A stretch of DNA of 64,000 bases from Actinokineospora sp. NBRC 105648 (GCF_030269645.1 NZ_BSTR01000028.1:1-64000); one strand, 5' to 3'; shown: positions 17,697-26,585, counted from the first letter of the stretch. Notes: generated by a model not told the origin, from the letters alone. Made by a program: numbers and translations.

Positions 17697-18608
17697 GTGA
17701 CCGTGCTCGACCAGCCAGCCCCGCCGCTCGCGCCGGACCCGCTGCCGCCGCCCGCCGCCCCGCCGGAGCGCTCGGGTCTGGTGCTGGCGGGCCAGATGCT
17801 CGGGATCCTGGGCGCGGTCCTGCTGTGCTTCGTCGCGCAGCTGGTCCTGTTCGGCGCGCTCAAGCACGAGCGCGACCAGAACACCGCCTACACCGACTTC
17901 CGCGCGCGGCTGGCCAACGCGGTCGCGCCGGTCGGCGGTCTCGCCGACGGCAGGCTGCTGGCGAGCGGCACCCCGGTGGCCATCCTGGAGATCCCGCGGT
18001 TCGGGATCCAGGAGGTCGTGAGCGAGGGGACCTCCGCGCGCACGCTCAAGTCCGGTCCCGGCCACGTGCGCAACACCCCGCTGCCCGGGCAGCCGGGTAC
18101 CAGCGTGATCTACGGCCGCAAGGCGGCCTACGGCGGACCGTTCGCCATGATCGACATGCTGCGCTCCGGCGACCTGATCATCGTCACCACCGGCCAGGGC
18201 GAGAGCCGGTACTCGGTGCAGGGGGTGCGCCGGGCCAACGACAAGGAGCGGCCCGCCCCCGGCGCCGGGAAGGGCAGGCTCACCCTGGCCACCGCCGACG
18301 GCTCGTTCTTCCTGCCCACCGACGTGCTCCGGGTCGACGCGACGCTGACCACCGAGGTGCGCGAGCGCCCGGGCTCGGTGCCCGCGTTCGCGGTGCCCGA
18401 CGACGAGCGGGCGATGGCGGGCGATGAGTCCGCGCTGGTGCCGATCGCGTTGTGGACGCTGATCCTGGCCGCGGCCGCGGTGGCCGTGGTCTACGTGCGG
18501 CAGCGGGTCGGCCGCTGGCACGCCTGGGTGATCGGGATCCCGGTCCTCGGCGTGCTCGGTGTGACCCTGGCCGACCAGGCCGCCGCCCTGCTGCCCAACC
18601 TGATGTGA
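17697..18608 (+). CDS. Catalytically dead sortase-fold membrane protein
   Basis: A 303-residue protein with an N-terminal membrane helix ([20 protein letters not shown]), a sortase fold at about residues 90-220 and two further helices at the C-terminus. The fold follows class E sortases: [27 protein letters not shown], then [14 protein letters not shown]. The catalytic His of the family's AGHR is replaced (YGRK, Arg141), and the Cys of the TLTTC strand is replaced (TLATA, Ala200). The only Cys lies in the first membrane helix. Arg212 may be the remaining active-site Arg. Transpeptidation is therefore not expected; a binding or scaffolding role for sorting-signal or pst proteins is inferred. 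GTG 17697 follows AAAGGA; pstB starts 15 bases after its stop. Confidence 0.82.
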   Translation: MTVLDQPAPPLAPDPLPPPAAPPERSGLVLAGQMLGILGAVLLCFVAQLVLFGALKHERDQNTAYTDFRARLANAVAPVGGLADGRLLASGTPVAILEIPRFGIQEVVSEGTSARTLKSGPGHVRNTPLPGQPGTSVIYGRKAAYGGPFAMIDMLRSGDLIIVTTGQGESRYSVQGVRRANDKERPAPGAGKGRLTLATADGSFFLPTDVLRVDATLTTEVRERPGSVPAFAVPDDERAMAGDESALVPIALWTLILAAAAVAVVYVRQRVGRWHAWVIGIPVLGVLGVTLADQAAALLPNLM

Positions 18609-18622
18609 GCCCGGAGGCCGCG

Positions 18623-19453
18623 ATGACCACCCAGATCACCCAGCCCGGCGACACCGTCGCGCTGCCGGTGCCCACCGACCTCGCGCAGCTGGACGCGCGG
18701 TCGATCTCGGCCTGGTTCGGCGACCGCAAGGTGCTCGACCGGGTCTCCCTGCTGATGCCCGGCGGCTCGGTCACCGCGCTGATCGGCCCGTCCGGCTGCG
18801 GCAAGTCGACCTTCCTGCGCACCCTCAACCGGATGCACGAGCTGATCCCCGGCGCGAGCCTGGCCGGTGAGGTCCTGCTGTCCGGCCAGGACATCTACGA
18901 CCCCGCGCGCAAGCTGACCGACGCGCGCAAGCAGATCGGCATGGTCTTCCAGAAGCCGAACCCGTTCCCGGCCATGTCCATCTACGACAACGTGGTCGCG
19001 GGCCTGAAGCTGACCGGCACCAAGGCGAGCCGCGCGGAGAAGGACAGCCTGGTCGAGCAGTGCCTGGCCAAGGCGGGGCTGTGGAACGAGGTCCGCGACC
19101 GGCTGCGCCAGCCCGGCGGCGCGCTCTCCGGTGGGCAGCAGCAGCGGCTGTGCATCGCCCGCTCGCTGGCGGTGCGGCCCAAGGTGCTGCTGATGGACGA
19201 GCCGTGCTCGGCGCTGGACCCGACCTCCACCCGGCGCATCGAGCAGACCATCGCCGAGCTCGCGCACGAGGTGACGATCATCATCGTCACGCACAACATG
19301 CAGCAGGCGGCCCGGGTCTCCCAGCAGTGCGCGTTCTTCCTGGCCGAGCAGGGCATACCGGGGGTGATCGTGGAGTCCGGGCTGACCCAGCAGATCTTCG
19401 AGGCGCCGGTCGACCCGCGCACCGCCGACTACGTGCACGGCCGCTTCGGCTGA
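18623..19453 (+). CDS. pstB: Phosphate ABC transporter ATPase PstB
   Basis: A 276-residue cytoplasmic ATPase that drives PstCA. Walker A is GPSGCGKST, the Q-loop segment FQKPNPFP is typical of PstB, the signature is LSGGQQQR, Walker B is [12 protein letters not shown], and the switch His is in [12 protein letters not shown] 18623 has GGAGG eight bases upstream. Its position is unusual: it ends the cluster, separated from pstA by 11.5 kb of surface genes, instead of following pstA directly. This suggests the whole block is one functional unit. Confidence 0.93.
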   Translation: MTTQITQPGDTVALPVPTDLAQLDARSISAWFGDRKVLDRVSLLMPGGSVTALIGPSGCGKSTFLRTLNRMHELIPGASLAGEVLLSGQDIYDPARKLTDARKQIGMVFQKPNPFPAMSIYDNVVAGLKLTGTKASRAEKDSLVEQCLAKAGLWNEVRDRLRQPGGALSGGQQQRLCIARSLAVRPKVLLMDEPCSALDPTSTRRIEQTIAELAHEVTIIIVTHNMQQAARVSQQCAFFLAEQGIPGVIVESGLTQQIFEAPVDPRTADYVHGRFG

Positions 19454-19528
19454 GTAACCCGTTCGTGGGTCGTCACGGACCGGCCACCGCGGGTAGCGTG
19501 CGGTGGTCGGTTCCGTGCGGGTGGGGGT

Positions 19529-19861
19529 GTGGTGGATCTTCGGTTGGACGCCCCGCCCGCGCCCGGGGTGGTGCTGGTGGCCATCGGCGGTGAGGTCGAC
19601 CTGGTCGCCGCGGGCATCCTGGAGCGCTTCCTGCTCGGCGCGGTCGCCGAGCAGCGCACCCCGCGACCCGGGCTGATCGTCGACCTGTCGGACGCGGAGT
19701 TCTTCGGCTGCGCCGGGCTCAACGCGCTGCTCGCCGCCCAGCGCAGGCTCGAGCGCACCGGCGGCTGGCTGCGGCTGGTCGACGTGTCCGAGGCGGTGTC
19801 GCGGGTGATCGACGCCAACGGCATGAACACCCGGCTGCGGGTCACCTCCTCCGGCGACTGA
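19529..19861 (+). CDS. STAS-domain anti-sigma-factor-antagonist-like protein
   Basis: A 110-residue single STAS domain. It reads VVLVAIGGEVDLVAAGIL at the N-terminus and LIVDLSDAEFFGCAGLNALL in the middle. In phosphorylatable antagonists such as SpoIIAA the loop is D-S-S-G-L; here it is G-C-A-G-L, so the target Ser is absent and regulation by a serine kinase seems unlikely. The start is GTG 19529 or the adjacent GTG 19532. A TAGCGT -10-like box lies at 19494. No sigma factor or anti-sigma gene is adjacent. Confidence 0.82.
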   Translation: MVDLRLDAPPAPGVVLVAIGGEVDLVAAGILERFLLGAVAEQRTPRPGLIVDLSDAEFFGCAGLNALLAAQRRLERTGGWLRLVDVSEAVSRVIDANGMNTRLRVTSSGD

Positions 19862-19868
19862 GCGCGGG

Positions 19869-19874
19869 TAGCTT
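19869..19874 (+). promoter_or_regulatory. -10 box TAGCTT, leaderless start at 19881
   Basis: The box ends 7 bases before ATG 19881, with no Shine-Dalgarno sequence between. Confidence 0.5.
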
Positions 19875-19880
19875 GGCGGC

Positions 19881-21071
19881 ATGCCCACGCCGCGCGCCGC
19901 CGACCGCGCCCGTTCGCCGCACCTGGTCACCGAGTTCGCCGACCGGGAGGCCGAGTTCCTCGCGCACGCCTGCCTGACCTACGGCGCCGACAGCCCCGAA
20001 CGGCGCGCCCGCGCCGCCGACCTGGTGCCCGCCGAACCCCCTTCGCTGCTCACCGCGGTCGTGCTCGGCGACGTCGAGGCGACGCGCGCCTGGCTCGACC
20101 GCGACCCGGGTGCCGCGGTGCGCCCTGGTGGGCCGTTCGACTGGGAACCGTTGCTGTACCTGGCTTACGCGCGCCTCGACCGCGGCAACCCGGTCGTGGT
20201 CGCCGGGCTGCTGCTCGACGCGGGCGCCGACCCGGACTCCGGCTTCCTCTGGCAGGGCCTGACCCCGGCGTTCACCGCGCTGACCGGCGCGTTCGGCGGG
20301 GGAGAGGGCGACCAGCCGCGCCACCCGCACGAGCAGCCGCTGGCCCGGTTGCTGCTGCGCGCGGGCGCCGACCCCAACGACGGCCAAGCGCTGTACAACC
20401 GGATGTTCACCGACGACGACAGCCACCTGCGGCTGCTCTTCGAGTTCGGCCTCGGCACCGGCGACGGCGGGCCGTGGGGCGGCTCGCCCGCGCGGATGCT
20501 GCACGACGTCCTGCTGTGGGCCGCCGCCCACGACCAGCGCGCGCGGGTCGAGCTCCTGCTCGACCACGGTGTCGACCCGGACGCGGACTTCCCCGGCCAC
20601 CCGGCGCACGCGGGACGCGGTGCGCTGGAACTGGCCATCCGATCGGGGAACACCGAGATCGCGGACCGCCTGCGCGGCGCAGGTGCGCGGGCGGTCGAGC
20701 TCGACGACGAGGTGCTGGTCGTGGCGGCGGCCCTGCGCGGTGACGCCGACGCCCTGGCGGCCGCGGCTCCCGGTCTCCTGCAGCGGGCACGGGACCGGGA
20801 GCCACTGGCCGTCCTGCACGCGGCCGGGCGGGGCCGCGTGCGGGCGGTGCGGCTGCTGGTCGAGGCGGGTTGGGATGTCAACGCCTCGGCCAGGCACACC
20901 GCGCTGCACCAGGCGGCGGTACGGGGGGACCTACCGCTGGTGCAGGCCTTGCTCGACCTCGGCGCCGATCCGTCCTCAGTGGACGGGGAGTACGGCGCCA
21001 CCCCGCTCGGCTGGGCCGAGCACGGAGGGCACCCGGAGGTCGTCGAGCTGTTGCGCGGGTCTCAGGCGTAG
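19881..21071 (+). CDS. Ankyrin-repeat protein
   Basis: A 396-residue soluble protein made mostly of ankyrin repeats. Recognisable units include VVAGLLLDAGADPDSG, LARLLLRAGADPNDG, VELLLDHGVDPDADF, LVEAGWDVNASARHTALHQAA and LVQALLDLGADPSSVDGEYGATPLGWAEHGGHPEVVELL. The N-terminal ~60 residues (EFADREAEFLAHACLTYG) are a helical cap. Such proteins act as protein-binding scaffolds; no partner is evident. Its last 10 bases overlap the 3' end of the convergent CAP gene. Confidence 0.88.
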   Translation: MPTPRAADRARSPHLVTEFADREAEFLAHACLTYGADSPERRARAADLVPAEPPSLLTAVVLGDVEATRAWLDRDPGAAVRPGGPFDWEPLLYLAYARLDRGNPVVVAGLLLDAGADPDSGFLWQGLTPAFTALTGAFGGGEGDQPRHPHEQPLARLLLRAGADPNDGQALYNRMFTDDDSHLRLLFEFGLGTGDGGPWGGSPARMLHDVLLWAAAHDQRARVELLLDHGVDPDADFPGHPAHAGRGALELAIRSGNTEIADRLRGAGARAVELDDEVLVVAAALRGDADALAAAAPGLLQRARDREPLAVLHAAGRGRVRAVRLLVEAGWDVNASARHTALHQAAVRGDLPLVQALLDLGADPSSVDGEYGATPLGWAEHGGHPEVVELLRGSQA

Positions 21072-21796
21072 CCGAAGGTCTGCGTCCAGTAGATCCGGTA
21101 GCTGCCGCCCTTGGCCACGCCGACGCCGAGCTCGCCGAACTTGCAGTTGAGGATGTTCGCCTTGTGCCCCGCGCTGTTCATCCACGAGGTCATCACGGCC
21201 TCCGGGGTGCCCTGACCGGCGGCGATGTTCTCGCCGCCGCCCTTGGTGTACCCCTCGGCGCGGATCCGGTCGAACGGCGAGCGCCCGTCCTGCGAGGTGT
21301 GGCTGAAGTAGTTGTTGGCGGCCATGTCGGCGCTGTGCTTGCGCGCCGCGGTGCCGAGCTTGTCGTTCCACCGCAACGGCTTGCACCCAGCCTCGGCCCG
21401 CCGGGCGTTGACCAGCTCCAGGACCTTCTGCTCCTCGGCGGAGGCACCCGGGACCTTCGTCGTGGTGGTCGTCGTCGGCTTGGGCTTGGTCGTCGTGGTG
21501 GTGGGCTTCGGTTTGGTAGAGGTGGCCGCCACCTCCGCCGCCACGGGTATGGGCTCGGCCGGAGTCGACTCGGCGGGTATGGAGTCCGCCGTGGTGGTCG
21601 TCGCCGTGGCACTCGCCGGGTCCAACGACGCGGTCGCGGACCTGGTCCCCGGCGCGGCGAGGTCACGCAGGGCGAGCGCCGCCGCCGCGGGGGACGGGTC
21701 CGCCGGACCGGGCGAGCCCAGCGTCAACGCCCCGGCGGTGAGCGCGGAACCGATGGCGGCGGCGGCCAGCACGGCCAGACGGCGTCGAGCTTTCAC
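21062..21796 (-). CDS. Secreted CAP-domain (SCP/PR1-like) protein
   Basis: A 244-residue exported protein. A signal peptide (LAVLAAAAIGSALTAGALTL) and a Thr/Pro/Lys-rich linker (TKPKPTTTTT repeats) precede a C-terminal CAP domain of about 120 residues. The domain has the conserved HSADMAANNYFSH, GENIA and GHKANILN segments, so the His-Glu-His tetrad is intact, plus a final YWTQTFG. Bacterial CAP proteins bind wall or lipid ligands or act on them; the exact role is unknown. It is divergent from the sigma-CAP fusion gene across a 112-base shared promoter region, which strongly suggests it belongs to that sigma factor's regulon. Confidence 0.9.
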   Translation of the reverse strand: MKARRRLAVLAAAAIGSALTAGALTLGSPGPADPSPAAAALALRDLAAPGTRSATASLDPASATATTTTADSIPAESTPAEPIPVAAEVAATSTKPKPTTTTTKPKPTTTTTTKVPGASAEEQKVLELVNARRAEAGCKPLRWNDKLGTAARKHSADMAANNYFSHTSQDGRSPFDRIRAEGYTKGGGENIAAGQGTPEAVMTSWMNSAGHKANILNCKFGELGVGVAKGGSYRIYWTQTFGYA

Positions 21797-21908
21797 GATC
21801 AGGAATCCCTTCGGCCGGTTGTTGCCTACGCCAGTTGGACGGAGGGGTTGCGCGGGGGATTACGGTCTGAGGCCGAACCAGACGCGAAAAATCTCCGCGG
21901 AGGCGGCT
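21797..21908. promoter_or_regulatory. Shared divergent promoter region of the CAP gene and the sigma-CAP fusion
   Basis: 112 bases between two divergently transcribed genes that share a CAP domain. GGAGG at 21902 serves the sigma gene. I cannot assign -35/-10 elements with confidence. Confidence 0.45.
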
Positions 21909-23291
21909 GTGCAGCCCAGCGATCCCCCCGACGCCGACCTCGTCAAGCGCACCCGCGCCGGCGAGGACGAGGCGTTCTCGCAGCTCTACGACCGCTACCG
22001 CGACCCGATCACCAGCTTCCTGACCAGGCTCGTCGGTGACGGACACCTGGCCGAGGACTTGGCGCAAGAGGCTTTCGTCAGTGCTTTGCGAAACCTGTCG
22101 TCACTGCGCGAGGCAGACCGCTTCCGCCCGTGGCTGTTCACCATCGCCCACCGTGGTGCCCTGGATCACATCCGCCGCGGTGGCCCAGTCCTGCTGGCGG
22201 AGATGCCGGAGGTAGTGGCATCGGGAGAGTCCCCACAGGACGCCGCCGACGCCCACGAGGCGGCCAAACTGGTCTGGGACGCAGCGGCGTCGTTGGAGCC
22301 GAGGCAACTGGCGATCCTCGAACTCACCGTCCGCGACGAAGTGAGCACAGCGGAGCTCGCCCACGCCCTCGACGTCCAGACCTCACACGCCGCCGTCCTG
22401 GCCCACCGCGCCCGATCCGCCCTGGGCCACGCGGTCCGGATGTTGCTGCTGGCCCGCAACCCACGCCGCTGCAAGCGCTTGGCGGGCTTGGTCCCCGACC
22501 GACCGAAGACGCTGTCCAGGGCCCAACGCGCCAGTGTGGACCGCCACCTGCGCCGCTGCCCGGACTGCCGCGACCTGGCGGGCAGGCTCACCGCACCGCT
22601 GGGCGTGCTGGCCGTGCTGCTGACGGCGGCCACCCGAGCGACAACGCCACGCGCGGACAACGCGGCCTGGGCCTTGGTGGACCCGAGCAGGCACCTGGTG
22701 CGCAAGACCGCGGTGACCCTCGGACTCACTCTCGCCCTCACGGTGCTCTGGTCGCTGATCCCGCACAACAGCATCCCCCCGGAAACCGCCCGCCCGACCC
22801 CGACCGTGTCCACCACGACCGAGATCCCGGCCGTCACCACCACTGCGGCGACACCGTCCACAGTGGCCCCGACCTCGGTCTCCCTCCAACCGCGCCCGGC
22901 CGCGCCTCCGGTGGCCAAACCCCCGGTCACCGAGCCGGCCAGACTGATCGCCAAGATCAACGACCGCCGAGCCGCCCAGGGCTGCACCCCACTCCGCGTC
23001 GACCCCAAGCTGACCAGCGCCGCCCAAACCCACAGCACGGACATGATGCGCTCCGACTACACCAGCCTCACCGCCCCCAGCGGCACGACCCTGGGAGACC
23101 GGGTGGACGCGGCAGGCTACAAGCAGATGATCGGCGCGATGGTGGCGGCCAACCGGAAGACAGCGGAGGAAATGGCGGCACTGCTCAACGACTCCCCGGC
23201 CTACACCTGCGCCACCAAGTCCATCGGCACCTCCCGCGCGGACGGCGGACCATGCGACTACTACTGGACAGTGATCTACGGCAGGTCCTAA
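21909..23291 (+). CDS. ECF sigma factor fused to zinc finger, membrane helix and CAP-like domain
   Basis: A 460-residue fusion. Residues 10-90 form sigma region 2 (DEAFSQLYDRYRDPIT, LAQEAFVSAL, RPWLFTIAHR); 120-182 form region 4 (LEPRQLAILELTV, TAELAHALDVQTSH). Residues 205-228 carry an anti-sigma-type zinc finger (H213, C217, C220 in HLRRCPDC). A membrane helix follows at about 266-286 (KTAVTLGLTLALTVLWSL), then a Thr/Pro linker and a C-terminal CAP-like domain (about 350-460). That CAP domain has lost the second His, GENIA and GHK motifs, so it is probably a sensor rather than an enzyme. GTG 21909 has GGAGG at the right distance. Membrane-tethered ECF fusions are known in actinobacteria; a CAP sensor is unusual. 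Confidence 0.87.
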   Translation: MQPSDPPDADLVKRTRAGEDEAFSQLYDRYRDPITSFLTRLVGDGHLAEDLAQEAFVSALRNLSSLREADRFRPWLFTIAHRGALDHIRRGGPVLLAEMPEVVASGESPQDAADAHEAAKLVWDAAASLEPRQLAILELTVRDEVSTAELAHALDVQTSHAAVLAHRARSALGHAVRMLLLARNPRRCKRLAGLVPDRPKTLSRAQRASVDRHLRRCPDCRDLAGRLTAPLGVLAVLLTAATRATTPRADNAAWALVDPSRHLVRKTAVTLGLTLALTVLWSLIPHNSIPPETARPTPTVSTTTEIPAVTTTAATPSTVAPTSVSLQPRPAAPPVAKPPVTEPARLIAKINDRRAAQGCTPLRVDPKLTSAAQTHSTDMMRSDYTSLTAPSGTTLGDRVDAAGYKQMIGAMVAANRKTAEEMAALLNDSPAYTCATKSIGTSRADGGPCDYYWTVIYGRS

Positions 23292-23482
23292 GTAGACGCA
23301 CCAGACTCCCGACCCCGCTGGAACGGTGACAGAACCCCAGCCCCGCTGGCACCCAAGTGAATCCCGACCCTGCTGGTACCGCAGCAGATAGGCCAACCCT
23401 GCTGTCACCCAAGCGAGTTCCGTCCCCCAGCAAACCGCAGCGGTGAGGCCGACCCGGCTGGAACGCAAGTCCCGTTACGGTT
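23292..23482. repeat. Degenerate CCCGCTGG-type short repeats leading into the element
   Basis: About 190 bases with recurring GACCCCGCTGGNAC and ACCGCAGC/ATAGGCC words (near 23318, 23342, 23371, 23455). The last stretch (CTGGAACGCAAGTCCC, then GTTACGG) is shared with the left flank of the elements at 61487 and 57062, so the conserved unit extends ~45 bases beyond the palindrome. Confidence 0.6.
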
Positions 23483-23621
23483 GCTCGATCTAGTGGACTC
23501 GCTTCGTGTGGGGGGAGAGTGCCGCTAAACTTGCCGTGGGTGGGGATGCCCTTACCCTGCCCTTTTCTCTCCACCGCGGTGCTCTAGGGGCCCCGCACGA
23601 AGCGAGTTCACTAGATCGAGC
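23483..23621 (+). repeat. Inverted-repeat element, type A, copy 1
   Basis: Outer arms of about 31 bases start GCTCGATCTAGTGG and end CACTAGATCGAGC. Inner arms are AGAGTGCCGC and GCGGTGCTCT, the centre holds TAAACTTGCC and GGATGCCCTT, and AGGGGCCCC joins inner to outer right arm. All four imperfect pairs (two outer, two inner) are G opposite T as read on this strand. It lies 191 bases past the sigma-CAP stop, on the same strand. Confidence 0.9.
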
Positions 23622-23634
23622 CCCATATCTTTTC

Positions 23635-23712
23635 CTCGGGCAGCCCATGCGATGGGTCGCCGCCGAGGTCGACCGTAGGTCGGTGTGCGGCACACCCCAC
23701 GAGCTGCCCGAG
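23635..23712. other. Nested palindromes between two inverted elements
   Basis: CTCGGGCAGC at 23635 pairs with GCTGCCCGAG ending at 23712. Inside are three small hairpins: CCCAT-GCG-ATGGG (23644), GACC-GTA-GGTC and GGTGTG-CGG-CACACC. The 78 bases can therefore fold as a four-way junction. It is not a tRNA (no T-loop, wrong stem length). It occupies the whole space between the element copies at 23483 and 23723. Confidence 0.5.
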
Positions 23713-23722
23713 TAAGAGCGGG

Positions 23723-23861
23723 GCTCGATTGGCTGGACTGCCTTCGCGTGGGGCCCCTAGGCGACCGCGTGGGGACAAAGCGTGGGGAGAAGGGCATCCC
23801 CACCACAGGTCAAGTTTAGCGGTCGCCTCCCCCCACACGAAGGCAGTCCACCCAATCGAGC
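23723..23861 (-). repeat. Inverted-repeat element, variant copy, reverse orientation
   Basis: Same layout as copy 1, read on the minus strand: arms GCTCGATTGGGTGGAC / GTCCAGCCAATCGAGC, inner arms AGGCGACCGC / GCGGTCGCCT, conserved CGCTAAACTTG and AGGGGCCCC. Inner-stem bases differ from copy 1 on both sides together. One outer pair is G opposite G, the only non-wobble mismatch I found in the family. It lies past the 3' end of tex, on the strand of tex. Confidence 0.85.
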
Positions 23862-24218
23862 ACAAACGTAACGGGTGTTGCGTACCAGCGGGGCCGGGAT
23901 CCTGTCGCCTTCCAGCGGGCGCGGAATTCGTTAGGTGTCAACGAGAGTGAGATTGCATTGCGCTGCAACAGAGGCAGAGTTGATCACGCTCGCTCTACCA
24001 CCAGCCAGCCGATCAGCCTGCCGTCCCCAAGCCGACATTCAGTTCGCCAGGCCACCGACTCCCCAGCCCGCGCCGGTCAGTCCCTCAGCGCGGTCTGTCG
24101 GGCTGCTCGGCTGAGCAGCCAGGTTAGCCACTCTCGCCCAGCCCAGCCCAGCCCAGCCCAGCCCAGCCCAGCCCGCGTTCAGTCACCCGCTCTTCCCGCA
24201 GTCTCCGCGCATTCGTTG
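23862..24218. other. Intergenic region downstream of tex with a pentanucleotide tandem repeat
   Basis: No gene is seen. A perfect 8-bp-arm hairpin (GGCTGCTC/GAGCAGCC) lies at 24101-24120 and could act at the end of tex transcription. A GCCCA tandem array (about 7.5 units) occupies 24136-24174. The first 40 bases resemble the left flank of other element copies. Confidence 0.5.
24136..24174. repeat. GCCCA pentanucleotide tandem repeat
   Basis: Seven to eight perfect direct copies of GCCCA in a row, between tex and the element pair. Such a tract is prone to slippage and could vary in length between strains. Confidence 0.85.
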
Positions 24219-26585
24219 CTATTCCTTGTATCCAGCCTTTCGCAAGGCATCTGCCAGTGAACCGCTAGCGGGTGCCTCCTTGCGGCCGCGCCCCTGTTGT
24301 CCGCCTCGCTGCTGTCCACCACCACCACCACCGCGCTGCTGCGAGGAACCACCCCTGCCACCCCGCTGCGGTTGCCCGCCTTCGCCCGGGGTCCCTGTGG
24401 GGATCTCGTCGTCCAAGCGCAGGGTCAGCGAGATGCGCTTGCGGGGGATGTCGATTTCCAGGACCTTCACCTTGACCACGTCGCCCGACTTCACGACGTC
24501 GCGGGGGTCCTTGACGAATGTGCGGGACAGCGCTGAGACGTGCACGAGGCCGTCCTGGTGGACGCCGATGTCCACGAAGGCCCCGAAGGCGGCGACGTTG
24601 GTGACGACGCCCTCCAGTGTCATGCCGGGGCGCAGGTCTGCCAGCTTCTCGACGCCGTCGGCGAAGGTGGCGGTCTTGAACGCTGGGCGGGGGTCGCGGC
24701 CGGGCTTTTCCAGCTCCGTCAGGATATCCGTGACCGTGGGGAGGCCGAAGGTCTCGTCGACGAAGTCCTGGGCTTGCAGGGTGCGCAGTTTGCCGGAGTT
24801 GCCGATCAGCGCGGGGAGTTCGCCGCCGGTGCGGGCGAGGATTCGGCGGACCACCGGGTAGGCCTCGGGGTGCACGCTGGAGGCGTCGAGCGGGTCGTCG
24901 CCCGCCGGGATGCGGAGGAATCCCGCGCACTGTTCGAAGGCCTTGGCGCCGAGTCGGGCGACGTCCTTGAGGCCCTTGCGCGTGCGGAAGGGGCCGTGTG
25001 CGTCGCGGTGGGCGACGATGTTCTCCGCCAGGCCCGCGCCGATGCCGGACACCCTGGTCAGCAGGGGTGCCGATGCCGTGTTCACGTCCACGCCGACGCC
25101 GTTCACGCAGTCCTCGACGACCGCGTCCAGGGAGCGCGAGAGCTTCACCTCGGACAGGTCGTGCTGGTACTGGCCGACGCCGATGGACTTCGGGTCGATC
25201 TTCACCAGTTCGGCCAGCGGGTCCTGCAGGCGCCTGGCGATCGACACTGCGCCGCGCAGGGAGACGTCCAGGCCGGGGAGTTCCTGGGTCGCGTAGGCCG
25301 ATGCCGAGTACACCGACGCGCCCGCCTCGGAGACCACGATCTTGGTGAGCTTGAGGTCGGCGCACTTCTTGATCAGCTCGATGGCGAGCTTGTCGGTCTC
25401 CCGGGACGCCGTGCCGTTGCCGATCGCGATCAGCTCGACCTTGTGCGCCGCCGCCAGCCTGGCCAGGGACACCAGGGCGTCGTCCCAGCGCTGCTGGGGC
25501 ACGTGCGGGTAGATCGTGTCGGTGGCGACCACCTTGCCGGTGGCGTCCACGACCGCCACCTTCACCCCGGTGCGGAAGCCCGGGTCCAGGCCCATGGTCG
25601 CGCGTGAGCCCGCGGGCGCCGCGAGGAGCAGGTCGCGCAGGTTCATCGCGAAGACCCGTACCGCCTCGTCCTCGGCCTCCTGGCGCAGCCGGGAGCGCAG
25701 GTCGATGCCGAGCCGGACCACGATGCGGGTGCGCCAGGCCCAGCGGACCACGTCGGAGAGCCAGCGGTCGGCGGGCCTGCCCTGGTCGTCGACGCCGAAC
25801 CGGTAGGCGATCCGCGCCTCGTACTCGCCGCGGGTGGTCGGGTCGGCCTCCGGGTCGGGGTCCAGGGTGAGGTCGAGGACCTCCTCCTTCTCGCCGCGGA
25901 ACATCGCCAGGATCCGGTGCGAGGGCAGCTTGCCGAACGGCTCGGAGAAGTCGAAGTAGTCGGCGAACTTCGCGCCGTCGGTCTCCTTGCCCTCGCGGAC
26001 CTTCGCGGCCAGCACGCCCTTGGTCCACATCCGCTCGCGCAGCTCGCCGATCAGGTCGGCGTCCTCGGCGAACCGCTCGACCAGGATCGACCGGGCGCCG
26101 TCGAGGGCCTCGGTGGCGTCGTTGACGCCCTTCTCGGCGTCGACGAACCCGGCCGCGACCGCGCGCGGGTCCAGCGTCGGGTCGCCGATCAGCCGGTCGG
26201 CGAGCGGCTCCAGGCCCGCCTCGCGGGCGATCTGCGCCTTGGTCCGCCGCTTGGGCTTGTACGGCAGGTAGATGTCCTCCAGCCGCGCCTTGGAGTCGGC
26301 GGCCATGATCTGCGCGGCGAGCGCGTCGTCGAGCTTGCCCTGCTCGCGGATCGAGTCGAGGACCGCGGCCCGGCGCTCCTCCAGCTCGCGCAGGTAGCGC
26401 AACCGCTCCTCGAGGATGCGCAGCTGCTCGTCGTCGAGCGTGCCGGTGGCCTCCTTGCGGTAGCGCGCGATGAACGGCACCGTCGCGCCGCCGTCGAGCA
26501 GGTCGACGGCCGCGGTCACCTGCCGCTCGCGCACCCCGAGCTCCTCGGCGATGCGCTGGTGGATCCCCTGTGCTGGCGCAGTCAT
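24219..26585 (-). CDS. tex: Tex-type S1 RNA-binding transcription accessory protein
   Basis: A 788-residue cytoplasmic nucleic-acid-binding protein. The N-terminal Tex helical region ([20 protein letters not shown]) is followed by the YqgF/RuvX-like nuclease fold ([17 protein letters not shown]), the HhH region ([21 protein letters not shown]) and a C-terminal S1 domain ([27 protein letters not shown] split over about 655-730). The tail is Gly/Gln/Arg-rich, an RGG-like extension beyond the S1 domain that may add RNA affinity. ATG 26585 has GGAAG upstream; a longer open frame upstream lacks homology. It stands alone on the minus strand. Confidence 0.95.
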   Translation of the reverse strand: MTAPAQGIHQRIAEELGVRERQVTAAVDLLDGGATVPFIARYRKEATGTLDDEQLRILEERLRYLRELEERRAAVLDSIREQGKLDDALAAQIMAADSKARLEDIYLPYKPKRRTKAQIAREAGLEPLADRLIGDPTLDPRAVAAGFVDAEKGVNDATEALDGARSILVERFAEDADLIGELRERMWTKGVLAAKVREGKETDGAKFADYFDFSEPFGKLPSHRILAMFRGEKEEVLDLTLDPDPEADPTTRGEYEARIAYRFGVDDQGRPADRWLSDVVRWAWRTRIVVRLGIDLRSRLRQEAEDEAVRVFAMNLRDLLLAAPAGSRATMGLDPGFRTGVKVAVVDATGKVVATDTIYPHVPQQRWDDALVSLARLAAAHKVELIAIGNGTASRETDKLAIELIKKCADLKLTKIVVSEAGASVYSASAYATQELPGLDVSLRGAVSIARRLQDPLAELVKIDPKSIGVGQYQHDLSEVKLSRSLDAVVEDCVNGVGVDVNTASAPLLTRVSGIGAGLAENIVAHRDAHGPFRTRKGLKDVARLGAKAFEQCAGFLRIPAGDDPLDASSVHPEAYPVVRRILARTGGELPALIGNSGKLRTLQAQDFVDETFGLPTVTDILTELEKPGRDPRPAFKTATFADGVEKLADLRPGMTLEGVVTNVAAFGAFVDIGVHQDGLVHVSALSRTFVKDPRDVVKSGDVVKVKVLEIDIPRKRISLTLRLDDEIPTGTPGEGGQPQRGGRGGSSQQRGGGGGGQQRGGQQGRGRKEAPASGSLADALRKAGYKE

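Noticed and set aside
23483-23621. Integron attC site as an explanation for the palindromic elements
   Set aside because: The ends lack the GTTRRRY/RYYYAAC signatures, no integrase is nearby and the elements do not separate promoterless cassettes.
23635-23712. Cloverleaf-like fold that could be mistaken for a tRNA
   Set aside because: The closing stem has 10 pairs instead of 7, there is no T-loop consensus and no normal anticodon arm, so I call it only a structured spacer.
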